NCBI GenBank assembly: GCA_023014485.1
Contig: JAJOZX010000922.1
Coordinates: 315,001-379,000 of the forward strand
DNA length: 64,000 nt
Direction of reading: 5' to 3'
Source of the DNA: Bathynomus jamesi
Lineage: Eukaryota; Arthropoda; Malacostraca; Isopoda; Cirolanidae
The translations under genes and the position numbers were made by a program. Below, one piece after another: positions 45,796-58,064 of the stretch (the first letter of the stretch is position 1; every line of letters begins with the position of its first letter). The notes under the pieces were generated by a model. The model made no database searches, had not been told where the DNA came from, and worked only from the letters and a program-made list of their open reading frames with translations.

Positions 45796-46224
45796 TACTG
45801 TTAATTACACATTTCCCCTACGTTGTTATGGTGTACATATGTTAAATTACACTATATTGCATGTGACATTGGCCTACTTTTAGATATTGTATAAAATAAA
45901 ATAGTCCGGGGTTATATTTATTTTGTCCACGTGTCGTGCTGATTAGTTTGGCGCATGTCTTAATATATTCTTTCCTTCAGTAAAATGCGTACAGTATCGA
46001 TTTTAATTTAAATTTAATACATATGAACAGCAAACATATTCTTAAATGGCCTATACGCCTCCGTTAATTATACATTTTCTCCTAGGTTATGCTAATGTTA
46101 AATTACGCTATGCTATATTGTATGCAACATTGGCCTACTTTTACATATCGCGAAGCCTACAATGATAAAAATAATAATAATTGTTGTTGTTTTAACCTCC
46201 TTTGTAACACGAGATTATATTACG

Positions 46225-46550
46225 GAGGGTACCTACAGCGTGGGATTCGAGCCAGTACCACATCAAGCATAGGCGGATCCAGCGTGGAGCAAAGGGGCTT
46301 AATTGAAGTAACGGGGCTAAATTTGGAGGCCCCCATACATCGTAGCACATAAAACATTTGAATACTTATGTCCACGTTGCTTCAATTAAGCGCCCTGGTC
46401 CCTCCTCTGGATCCGCCTATGACACCAAAGGAAGACCCAGATACGGGTCTTAATCGCTGAAATCCAAAGTCCGGACCGAGATTCGAACCCAGGCATTCAG
46501 ATTAAAAGCACGACGCGTTACCACTGAACTCCCTTGGCAGGCGTAGAATC
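46225..46550 (-). mobile_element. tRNA-Lys-like SINE split by a MITE
   Basis: On the minus strand, 46549-46478 has a tRNA-Lys-like head: A-box region GTTCAGTGGTAACGCG, CTTTTAATC in the anticodon position (TTT), B box GGGTTCGAATCTCGG. The SINE body is interrupted by 46268-46421 and resumes at 46267-46225. Confidence 0.6.
46268..46421. mobile_element. MITE, 154 bp, inside the SINE
   Basis: Ends CATAGGCGGATCCAG / CTGGATCCGCCTATG. No convincing exact target duplication (flanks CATCAAG / ACACCAAAG). Confidence 0.72.
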
Positions 46551-46559
46551 TTTATACAT

Positions 46560-46942
46560 ACGTATTGTCATTAGTTGACCTTTGTTTTTTACTTTATGGG
46601 TTTCTTTTACACTTTTTTAATTTTACAACCGTTAAATTATGAAATAAACAAATAATTACGAAGTTATACGTATTCAATAAGTAAGAATGCTGTTCAGAAA
46701 GAACACAGTATGCACTTGCCTTGATCCATGATTTCCCCGTTGGAAGCAACGCACTCTACAAATATTATGTATTCGGTCTTAGCCCACTATATATAAACTT
46801 CGTTCTAAATATACTAACTGACGAGTATGGGAAGCACGGTTTGCACTAGGAAGTGTGCAATACTGCGTAATGGCGTAGGCTAACGAAACCTAAGCTTAGG
46901 TCCCGATGAGGATAGGAGAGAATGTTTATTTTATATATTTAC

Positions 46943-46991
<49 letters not shown>

Positions 46992-48830
46992 GTATATATT
47001 TTTCGTTATGATTATACTTACACAGCTTTTTTGTGTTTACATTTTACTCTACGCATTAAATTGTTAAAATTGAACAAGTTCCAAATGAGAATATACCTTG
47101 TAACTTTAAAAAGTTAATTCAGTGTCGTAATTAACATACTGCGCTGCTTCAACGCTAAATAGCAAGCAAGTTAAAGACCTGACAAATAGATAAAAACATG
47201 CAGGGATTATTGGCACTTGGCACTGAAAATACAAGTATTCGAGGTTGCCTATGTTGTCTTGAAATAATAATAATAATAATAGAGCCAAAATAAGTAATGG
47301 ACTCGTTAGAAGCACAAACATCCGGCATACATTAAGGTCACAATCACGTACGAGTAAAGACGGATATAAGCAAAGTGTTAGTTTATAAGGAAAATTGGCT
47401 AAGGCTGAGGAAGAGGGTTAGGAAAAGGGTGACAAAGGGATTAAGGAAGGCCAGAAATAGAAAAATATAAGGGATTAAGTGAACAAAATCAAACTTCACA
47501 ATATCGACGTTCGACTGTATGCAATTCTGACCCAGATCAACTTTATGGCTTATGCATTTCAGATTTCAAATGAAAATTAATAGTTCATTTAATATTTTAA
47601 CCGAGATCAACTAACCCATAAATATATTTCAGATTTTTTAAACAAACAAACAAACAAAATCTTTATTTACGAAGAATACATTACATAAAGTGTACATCAC
47701 ATCAGTATAGGTTTACACAATGTTGACGTCAACGTTTAATTTTATTTTGGTGGTAAGTAGTCTAAGTAGAGCGTTCTTATCTGAATATGCCGTTGGGACG
47801 CATTAAAATGACTAAACCTAACCTAGCATAACCTAAACGGGCATAATATAACCTAGCCTTACCTAATTTAATTAAACATGAATTTAACCGACATGCATAT
47901 GGTCGGGATTTTCGACATTATGCGCGTCGACATTGTTCCACTACTTCGATATAAGGTGCACGTGGTTTGCAAAATATAAAAATGCAATTAGAAATTGAAA
48001 AATATCAGTAAAAGAATATTAATGATATTACTAATAATCGTAATGGAATCCGCCACCTTATATCATTACAAAATAATGGGACTTTTTCATTAATTAATTA
48101 GCCCTATCAACTGCTCCCCGCCGCCACTTTCTTCCCCCCCACCCCACCCCCGGCGAACAATACCCAATCCCTTCATTCTGTACCCCACTATATAGTATAT
48201 TCCTCCGAGCTTTGAACTCGAACTCTTAAGTCTGCCAACATAAACTGGTCACACGCCAAACCAACTCACTACGCAGCTCTTTAGTAAAACCCAAATCCAC
48301 TCCTCTCCCCTCCCACTAAAAGAACTTCTAACATTATTCCTCAGTAAAACCTATCCCCAAGTTTTAACTAATAGTGATATTAGTCGTATCTCGCATGTAC
48401 GCGCATTCATTCGTCCAGTTTACTGGAATTCCGCCTTACTGATCTACCAGTGTTCCAGTCTCTACTCCGGCGGAATAACTGAATCCGATCATAGCAAACC
48501 TCCTCCTAACTTTTAAAGTTTTAATCAGTTGCCTGACTTTTATCTCGTTGACATCCTTTTTAAAAACATTATACTCAAATCCGTCTAATCCTATACGTAA
48601 GGAGTCCTTCGTTATTCGTAAGTGATCTTTCACGATATTCATATATACTTGAGAGAAAGAAGCCTCTTTATTGATACAGTAAACAAAACAACAATTTTAA
48701 CGGGAACATACAAATTTGGAGTATTTTTATTTTCTTTAATAAAACGGTTATTTTCCTTATAAAGAAAGCCATTTCTAAAAGTATGCAAAACTATGGCTTT
48801 ATTCAGTCAAGGAAAAAAAAATAGGTTGAA
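46560..48830. other. Mostly no feature; one retroelement-like tail
   Basis: A run of (AAAC)n followed by ATCTTTATTTACGAAGAATA at 47641-47690 resembles an inverted retroelement 3' end. A 68-codon minus frame at 48642-48436 is unidentified. AACCTAACC-rich text is at 47814-47870. Confidence 0.45.
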
Positions 48831-48831
48831 T

Positions 48832-49015
48832 TACTCAGATTGCAAAATAAAATTTGCTTCGTTTTGCAAATTGATATTAAAATTATCTGTAATTATGGCA
48901 TTCGATTTATTAAAGTTACGCATCAGGTTATGAAATAAATTAAGTTGAAGTCGGTGGTCATATATACACACCATGAACAAAATGAATATTATTTTGAACT
49001 TAATTTTTTTTAATT
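48832..49015 (-). pseudogene. Non-LTR endonuclease fragment
   Basis: Minus-strand frame LFHNLMRNFNKSNAIITDNF, matching the endonuclease segment of the neighbouring element (NMLCNFRKSNAIVAGDFNIN at about 52,890). The remnant of an older copy directly beyond the 3' end of 49020-54345. Confidence 0.65.
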
Positions 49016-50244
49016 GAATAACCTTTATTAATAATAAAAAATACATTAGTTTGACAATTTACAATGACGTAAATAATTGTGAAGCTCGACTATTTATTTT
49101 ATTTAATTTGGCCCTTAAGCTTTAGGCTTTACTGGGCTCTTATTAAAAATAAACAGCTAGTTGTTGTTAATTAATAATAAATAAATATCATTAATAGTTA
49201 AACTATGTATTAATCAATTATCATTATTGATATGACAAATGCAAGGTCACCATTGAAGACATTATACCAATACCATACAAAGAAATCAATATTATACATG
49301 ACGTATAAGAACTGAACAATCCCAAGAAATGTGTTTTTAATACTAGATTACATATGAGAAATTAATAAACAATAGTAATGAACATTAATCCTAGACTTTT
49401 GTTAGTATGCCATTATTAATTGGCATTTCAACTTGGTTTTAAACAAATTTACATTCACAATATTTTTTATATCAGCATTTAAGTCATTCCATAGTTTCAA
49501 AAAATGGGTAGTTTTTGAGATGAAGACAATCTAAATTGAGGCATAACAAGCTTTGATCTCTTTCTGGTCTGATACGAGTGGATTTCTTGATGAGTTACAA
49601 AATATCTATTTACCCATTGCAAATTAATGATTTTGATCTTACACTTCGTAAATAAAAATAAAATGTGCCAGTTTGATTACATCACTAGTAGGTTTAGCTC
49701 TTTAAATAATGCACTAGTGATCAAGGAAATCGGCATCAGATAACCTTATTGCTCTGTTTTGGATGACAAAGATACCGTTTAATGCGTTGTTAGCGGAGTT
49801 TCCCCAAACAAGGGTGTAGTATTATACACGGAAGAACAAGAGTATGAAAAGAGTCAATACAACCTGTTTAGGGACTACATTTCTAAGTTTAAACATTATA
49901 CAATGCTGCTTGAAATTTTTTTCGCGATATAATTTACATGATCACTCCATTGCAAATTCTCATCTAGCATTACACCAAGAAGTTTTGTTACAGTACACTC
50001 CTTTATGGCGATTTCATTAACATTAAGTTCATCAAGATATACATTTCTTTTACTAGTAAAAATCATGAAATTTGTTTTACTGGTATTTAGGAAGAGTTTA
50101 TTGGTGGTCAACCATTTCATTACATTGATGACTTCTGAATTAAATATATTCTTAGCTGAATTAATATCTTTGCAAGAAAAAGACAGTTGTATCATCTGCG
50201 AACATCATGAAGTTCAGTATATCAGATGAACGTTGAAGGTCATT

Positions 50245-50749
50245 GGGGTCACATACAACACATCATTATCTTTTGCAAACCACATTCAGGACATTAAAAA
50301 CAAATGTACATAAAGACTTAACACGCTTAGGGTACTAACAGGCACAAACTTTGGACACCAGCAGGAAACAACATCACTCGTATACAAACAATATATTCGC
50401 TCAATTATGGACTATGCTAGCCCATGCTGGGCAGTGGGCACCCATTATCTCAAACACACACACAAACACCTTACAGACAATACAAAACAACGCACTTCGT
50501 ATCATTACAGGATGTACTCAAACAACACCAATAGAACACCTGCACACAGAAACGAAAGTACTGAAAGTTACGGAACATTCAGACATGAGGGGAACACAAT
50601 TCATGGTAGCAGCGACAACTAACCCACAACACCCTTGCTACTACATGTACAATCATGGACGAACACCTCGCACCATTAAGGTAACACCAGACACATTATA
50701 ACTAAATACTCCATTCCATACCACGCCCCACAGACACCATAGTACAGAA

Positions 50750-50785
<36 letters not shown>

Positions 50786-51164
50786 ACTCCCAAAGCACTG
50801 ACACGACTCTGTCCGAATGCGGTCCTAGGTGCGAAGCCGCCACCCATTGACAGGTCAAAGACCAGCCTGAGCAGATCGGATCGAGTTAACTTAGCACGAT
50901 TCCGATGTGGGCATCACCCCAACTCACAAACATATAAACACAGACTAGACAACTCCACAGACGACACTTGCCACCTGTGCCAGGACACACCACAAACAAT
51001 TGAACACATTATGACATACTGTACCGCTCTAGCACAACATAGAACACAACACAACATCACTAGTGCGCTGAATCTCTGGTCCACTCCGGAGAGGGGATCG
51101 GTTACCTGCGTGCCGCCGGCTTGCTCGATCTGGGTGGGCTGCTCGGCTAACCACCAACAACAAC
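50245..51164 (+). mobile_element. 5'-truncated non-LTR insertion with 16-bp TSD
   Basis: Flanked by AACGTTGAAGGTCATT at 50229-50244 and 51165-51180. Plus-strand coding remnants: YKQYIRSIMDYASPCWA, IQNNALRIITGCTQTTPIEH, and a CHLC-x-HI-x-C type motif near 50,970. 3' end in (CAA)n. Contains a (CA)n tract at 50755. Confidence 0.88.
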
Positions 51165-51372
51165 AACGTTGAAGGTCATTTATATATAATAAAAATAACA
51201 GTGGACCCAGAACTGAGTCCTGTGGCACACCGTGTTTGACAAGCGCTTAGTTTAGCAAACCTTATTTACTATACAAATGATATCTATTGGACAAATAACT
51301 TTTAAACCAATCACTGATTGCTCCTCTAAAGCCGTAATAATGTAATTTATAATAGAATATTATGGTCTATTA

Positions 51373-51555
51373 CAGGGGTCACCACCTGGGCGGTAGCGCC
51401 CACTAGTGGGCTCACATTTAGGTAATTAAACATTTATTTCATTATTATTTTCGATTATGTTGATTTATTCTTTTTGATCTAAGGTGGGCGATAAGCTTTT
51501 TAATTTTCAAAAAGTAAAAGTGGGCGGTGAACAAAATAAAGGTTGGTGACCCCTG
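51373..51555. mobile_element. hAT MITE, 183 bp, exact 8-bp TSD GTCTATTA
   Basis: Ends CAGGGGTCACCACCT / AGGTTGGTGACCCCTG; duplication at 51365-51372 and 51556-51563. Sits inside the reverse transcriptase of the host element. Confidence 0.9.
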
Positions 51556-54509
51556 GTCTATTATATCAAACGCCTTACTGAAATCCATAAATATTGATAT
51601 TATTATTTCTTTGTTCTCTTTAACTATATTTGCATTTTCCATAAGATTTAAAATAGCCATTTCCATTTTATTATTATGGAAGGCATATTGATTTGGAGAT
51701 AAATTTAGGATTCTAAATATCACTGCATTCTACTTTTTAAATTTTTTTAAAAAACTATGCTGAACACAGCTAATGAACACACCGGCCTGTAATTTGTTGC
51801 TAGTGTAGGATCACCCCTTTTAAAAAGGGAGTGTTATATAACCAGTTCTTGGCATTGATGGGAATATTCCTTTGAAAATACTTTGATAATTTTAGTCAAA
51901 GTTACAGATATCTTATCTTTAACAAGTTTCAATATAAGTACAGGATGTTATGAGTGTTATTTTTGTATTTTTTAATTTACCAATAATATTTCGTAGAGGT
52001 AGTAGGAACAAAATAAAATTAATTTAGTAGGCTGGGTGGCATATATTCTAGAGGTGAGTGATCATTATTTAGTAATTGTGAGTGAAGCTTATCCGCTATT
52101 GAAGTAAAATGTATATTTAAAGAGTTTGCAATAGAAGTATCATCAGTAATTTCTTTATCAACAATTTAATTTCTCTATTGGATTTTTCTTAATTCGGTTT
52201 CTGAGAAAACTGTTTATGGTTGTCCAAGTGTTTTTCATGTCTCCTTTATGTTTGGAAATTGATTGTTATAATAGTTATATTTTGCAATTTTGATTATTTT
52301 AGTTAATTTGTTTCTGTATTGAGTATATTGTACTTGAGAAAGTTTTCTTTGTAATTGCAATTTGACTAATTTATCCGAGTTCTTTATTGAAGTGATAATT
52401 CCTGGAGTGATCCATGGATTTGCGACACTTTTGGGGAAACTGTTTTTCTCCTTAAAGGAAAACTGCCGAAAGCAAATATTAAAAATATGGAATAAGGTGT
52501 CATCGAAGAAATGAAACATATGATCTGGGTCATTCATAAGTTCGTCACAGTCAAATCGAGTATTTTCTACAGCCCCAATAAATTTTCTTTTGTTAACTTC
52601 TGAGAATATTCTGTAATCAATAGTTATTTTGTCCCCAACCTGAACAATGTAAGTAGGAAAATGATCACTGATGTTTGTGGTTATAATTTCAGAATTTACG
52701 AGGGCATTGCTATTTACAAATACAGTATATTATCAATCGTAGATTCTGTTGTTCAATTACCATAGTTGCAGACGCGAGTGGGTATGACTAAGATAGAAAG
52801 AATTCATCAAGTTTAAAAATTTATGAAATTGCTTCAGATTGCAAATTGATGTTGAAGTCACCCGCAACTATGGCATTCGATTTACGGAAATTGCATAACA
52901 TGTTATCTAAGTGAATTAAAAAGCTATTGATATTAGTATTAGGTGGTCTATATATTGCATGGACAGAATATACATTACTTTTGTCTTTTATATTAACAAT
53001 CAGGTTTTCAGTATCACTATTACATACAGAAAATATTTCACTGCAGTCGTAAGTTTTATGCACATGCACAGAGATACCCCCACCAACCTGACTATCTCTT
53101 ACAATATGATAAGCAACGTAATTATCTATATTACACAGGTTTTTAATACTACTATTTAACCAGGTTTCCGTGAGAATTATAGCACTAAATTTGACCCGTA
53201 GAAGTTTTCAAAAGGGGGCAATAAATAGTTATAGTTCCTAGGTAAGCTTCGAATGTTTAGATTTAGCACTGAAAGATTATCTTTTTGCAATACAAAAGCA
53301 TTAAACTCATCCATCGATGAGACCATGTAATTGCCTACACCAGATTCCTGTTCTAGATTCTCTAAACTGGATATAAAATTATGGCCCAGGTGAGCCGAGA
53401 ATGGGAAAGTCGACTGAGGAGATTGTGTGTGGAGTTATTCGTAGGCCTCCTATGTGCCGACTTTCGGCTGGACTTTTCATAGTTCTCGTGGCTTCGAATG
53501 TTTTTTCACTAACATGGTGAACTCCTTTGACCGAAGTATTCCGCATTGGAGGAGTCTCTCTTTCTTTAATATAAAATTAACTTCGCTCCAAGGAAGTAGG
53601 CAACTTTCCCCGAGTCTCCTCGCTTCCATGAGTTTAGGGAGCTTTTCTTTACGAATTTTACGCGTTTCTTCACATACGTCGTTATTGACGAAGATTTTTT
53701 ATCCTTTCAGCTTTCTTCTGTTTTGAGTAGTATTAAATCTCTGTGAGTTACATCCTCGTATATTACTTTTACAGCTGAAGTGGGCGTCTTAGATTCAGTC
53801 GTGTCTTTAACTCTAGAACTTGCCTTTTGTGGTGGAATTTGTTTTTTTAATCTAAAGGCATTTTTGATCTTGATATTCCCCAAATTGTCTATCTTTTACT
53901 ATGTCCTCCACCTTTTTCTTCGTTTTACCGTTTGTTTCTCTTCATTTCGGATACCCCCATTATGGTTAAGTTCTTAGCCCGTGAATTATCGTCTACGCTG
54001 TTTAATTTGTTCCTATTTGAATCGTGCTCGGTTTTTATCTCCGTACTACGATTGTTTTTAGTAAGCGAGTTTAGACTAAAGATCGTGTCTCATCGTGTGC
54101 ATTCTGAATGCTCTTTTCGAGTTCTATATTTCTGTTTTGCATTGTTCCTCTTTAACAATTCGTTATTATCCTTTCAAAGGTTCCGTGCGGTGATTCTTCA
54201 TTTCACGAAGGTCAAGCTTGTCTTTGATTTACACTATTACTTTTGTGTACTAAGTCGAAGAGGGAATTATACTTATTTGCTAGGTCCTTCATTTCAGATT
54301 TCTGGGCGTTTACCTGACCTTTGGAAGCCATTTTGAACAATTTATGAGGTTAAAATTTACTCGTTCGTTCGTAAATTTAAAGGTCTCGCTCGTTTGTGTA
54401 CCCATTACTTCAAGGTCACTGTTTTCCACCTTGTAGGACTATGAAGGTAGTGCCAGATGTCGCTAGAAAATTTTGAAGATATATTTTATGTAATATTATA
54501 TTAGTTAAG

Positions 54510-54720
54510 TATAGCATAAAGTTTTCAATATCGGTATTAGATAAAGAAAATCACTGAATTCGTAAGTTTTTATTTACAAACACAGACGTAACCTTTATCT
54601 CCCATCTGACTATTCCTTGTAGAATATGAATTTTAATTTTCTATATTATAAAAACTTTTAACATTTCTTTAACCAAGTTTTAGCGAAAATTGTTAATTAA
54701 TAATAAATTCGATCTTGGAA
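54510..54720 (-). repeat. Older fragment of the same non-LTR endonuclease region
   Basis: Aligns with 52990-53170 (TATCACTATTACATACAGAA versus TATCGGTATTAGATAAAGAA; TTTAACCAGGTTT versus TTTAACCAAGTTT). No open frame. Confidence 0.5.
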
Positions 54721-54864
54721 CCTTATAAAAAGTCGAGTAAATGATCATATATAGTAGTTTTAGGGCGAGCTGTGGATATTTAGGTTGTGATGAAAATATT
54801 TTGTAATAACCATGAAATAAGTCGGTGAATTCGATTTAAATTATTTGCAGTTAATACAATATTC

Positions 54865-55067
54865 GGATCACTTGAAGATCAGGGCCCTCAGCCTTCGTTC
54901 GTTAGCTTTATAAGGCTAACTAACGAAAATATCACGACTTAACCTAACGAATCATTAGGTCAACTGTACGCCCTTGACGAGTGGTTAGGTTAAGTCGTGA
55001 TATTTTCGTTAGTTAGCCTTATAAGGCTAACTAAAGAAGGTTGGGGCCCCTGATCTTCGGGTGATCC
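54865..55067. mobile_element. Palindromic MITE, 203 bp, 8-bp TSD with one mismatch
   Basis: Ends GGATCACTTGAAGATCAGGG / inverse ending GGTGATCC. Flanks CAATATTC and CAATATTT. Arms pair over almost the entire length; the centre has CAACTGTACGCCCTTGACGA. Confidence 0.85.
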
Positions 55068-55870
55068 CAATATTTTTTCCTATAATATGAATTTTGGTCT
55101 TAAAGACACCATTAATATCCTATACTGAAGTAATGGAAATTACTAATTAGTTGATCTCCGACAAACTCTGGCAAACGAATTTTATGATTTTAGTAATAAG
55201 TCAAATTTCCCTTCCAAAAAGTGTTACAGTAGTTCTAGCACTGTATAAAATATTCTAACGAAATAGTATTGGATTTAGGATGTGAGTTTTCCTCCCTCTG
55301 ACTGGTCAGCCTGAAAAATATAAAACATGGTTCCTAATTGGACAATTCATAATCTCTAACCCACATGATCTGAGAACACGTTTGGAGAGATGTATACTAC
55401 AGGCTTCCGCCTCCATAGACTGATACTTTTTAAAATAACAAATATTTTTAGACGTTGCTCCATTACTATTCCATAAAGATACATATACAATGGTTTTAGT
55501 GCAATGAAAGAATGGAAAGTAACACATTTAAATGGTGTAGTGCTTAAAAAACTTATTATAGACTTATAAAGAGGATAGATTACATTTTTATGTTTCCAAT
55601 ATGACTTCAAAAAGTGTTACATTGCCATTTAAACTTAATTATACAGTTCCTACATACGTTTTGCTAAACTCTTGTCCTTCATTATATAATTTACTGACCA
55701 ATGACTTGGAGAAAATGCGTAGAAAAACAACCTTTTATTAAAAATTATCACGTTATCTAAAACGTGCAATTGGAATTTTTTTTAGTTATCCTGCGTAAAC
55801 AACGATGAGTCGACACATGAGCCCATAAACTTTGCAATGTATCAACACATTCATTCCCATTTAACCAGAG

Positions 55871-56691
55871 CAGGGCCGTAGCTTAGGGGCCGCCAGGTGA
55901 CTGAGCCCCCGCTAGAAAATTTTGAGCGTCACCAACGAGTGGCAAATTTAGTTTTACTGGCATTTGAGAAAGAACGCACGAAAACAATCAATATGGATAT
56001 TCTTTTAAGAAAATTGAATGATCAGAAAAAGAAAGTTGCAACTATTTTGAAGTAATTTTAATCTTTTTATTAGTGTACCGAAGTACTGTATTTTGTTTTT
56101 AAATTTGGAAGCGATGTTTGTTGTTTATTTTTCAATAACTATTAAAGTCTAATAAAAGAAAAATTATCGCAATGCATTATACTATTCTATAATTATTATT
56201 ACCAATTTGTATTTTGTATTGTATCTAACTTCTAAGTCATGTTTCGTTTGTTTAAACTTTCTACATTGTAACACGTTGTTTACCAAGTAGCTTTAGAATT
56301 ATAATTCAGTTTTGTTAATTGTCTAATTGACCTGGTCCAATAAATGCGTATATATATATAAAATTTTGGATCAAATGTAGAATTCGGACCCCAGCCTTCT
56401 TTAGTTAGCTTTATAAGGCTAACTAACGAAAATATCACGACCTAACCTAACCAATCGTTAGGTTAACTGTACGCCCTTGACGATTGGTTAGGTTAGGTCA
56501 TGATATTTTTGTTAGTTAGCCTTATAAAGCTAACTAAAGAAGGCTGGGGTCCGAATTCTACATTTGATCCAAAATTTTAACTTTAACATGCGTTTTATTT
56601 TTACAAAGAATTCCCTATATTATCGGTACTATGTAGCCTCCCCTATATCACCAGTAGCCTTCCCTGGAGATTACCATTAGCTACGGCCCTG
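55871..56691. mobile_element. hAT-type non-autonomous element, 821 bp, with a nested palindrome
   Basis: Ends CAGGGCCGTAGCTTA / TTAGCTACGGCCCTG. Flanks AACCAGAG and AATCAGAG (7 of 8). No transposase. Carries the palindrome 56361-56578. Confidence 0.82.
56361..56578. mobile_element. Palindromic MITE sharing the CAACTGTACGCCCTTGACGA core region
   Basis: Near-perfect hairpin: ends AAATTTTGGATCAAATGTAG / inverse. The inner arms (TTAGTTAGC, TAACGAAAATATCACGAC) and centre are shared with 54865-55067, but the outer 35 bp differ. Confidence 0.83.
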
Positions 56692-58064
56692 AATCAGAGT
56701 CAAACACGTTATTTCCCAATTTAGATTATCATTTCTATTAGCTGAAACCAAAAGGAAAATTTTCAATAAATTCCAACAGAAAAATCTATAGGGTTTTATA
56801 AACTGCTTTACTGAAAGCTACTGAAATTATTTCCTGAGAACGCTATGGAATGATGTATACACTGATCTTTAATTACCGTAACTGTATTCAAAAATAAGTT
56901 AAAATCTGTCCTAAGCCGAATAAGTCTGCCGATATTGATGATGCTCGTCTAATATCAAAATGTTTTATATTGCTATGTTACTCTATTGCAATGTTACTTT
57001 ATTGCTCATTAAAAACTTAGTTACAACAAATAGTGAAGACAAAACATCAGGGAACAAAATGAGCTGAAATCCATCTGTAATACTTGTCTGAAGTATTAAA
57101 ACAATACAGTAGGCTACATAGAATTGCAAAGTATTTTTGTTTGTTCAAGTTCAAACAAAAACTTTAGTTATTTCGAGGACTTAGACATAACGCAGTTGAT
57201 AATATGTCAAGGTTGCTGATAGTGAAATGGTATCGAAAGACGCAAAAAAATACTTTTAACACTGAAGATAGTGCAACAAATAACAGACGACAAATAAGGG
57301 AAGAAACTAAGATATACGCTGTTCTAGTCAAGGAAAGAGAATAATATCGAATGATGGAATTGATATATATGAGGCAGGCATGGGGCAATTACTTGGTCAA
57401 TGTAATTAATTACAATTACTTGACATATTCTCAATTACTGTAGATGGTGAAATACTTGATTACAGTTAAATTTACAAAGACTCGCATTTTTTTCATAAAT
57501 ACACACTATTTGATTTATGTCATGCTTTTCTGCCGAGGTATTTCAATTCCATTTTCAGTTTTGTCCATCCTGAATGAAAACTAGATAATATAAGGTTAAT
57601 AAAATGTACTTTTTTTTTTTTAACATTCCACGGAACTATATTTTTCATCAAGCCGTTCTTGATATGGACAGTTGGACATATGTAGGCCTATGTGATATGG
57701 TCTAATGAAACCAAGCTAAGGCGCTCAAAAAATACTAATATAAGACAAAAGAACTGGCATTTATTTTATCAAAATAATAATGACAAAAAAGTGGCACTTT
57801 AGTTAGGAACATTTGAAATAAATGGAACATTTTATTTCAAATAAGAAGAATAACTTTTTATTTCAAAAGAAAGCTCCTTGAGACATGATGAGCAAGTATC
57901 ATACTTTAAACTCAATCTGCTTGAGAGGCTGAAAAAACAATGTAATTAAAAGTAACTGACTAATTGTATCAGTTACCTTGGTTTTCCAATGTAATAAGTT
58001 ATAACAATTACATTTTAGGATGTCAATTACAATTACCAATTACACAAAAAATCTAATTAATTAC

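Larger units (their letters stand above)
49020..54450 (-). mobile_element. Nearly full-length non-LTR retrotransposon, decayed and interrupted
   Basis: On the minus strand: ORF1 from ATG at 54331 (MASKGQVNAQKSEMKDLANK...NLTIMGVSEMK), broken by many stops, to about 53400. ORF2 follows with APE-type endonuclease (YRPPNTN, AGDFNINLQ at 53069-52821), a linker (52537-52235), reverse transcriptase (FMDFSKAFDII at about 51570; PQDSVLGPLLFLLYINDL at 51225), and thumb/C-terminal region (CTVTKLLGVMLDENLQWSDH at 50195-49896) to a 3' end in AATAACCTTTATTAAT-like sequence. Interrupted by insertions at 50245-51164 and 51373-51555. Confidence 0.85.

Noticed and set aside
53454..54336. Plus-strand frames with many Phe/Leu.
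   Set aside because: Antisense of the non-LTR ORF1 and its linker, which is recognisable on the minus strand.
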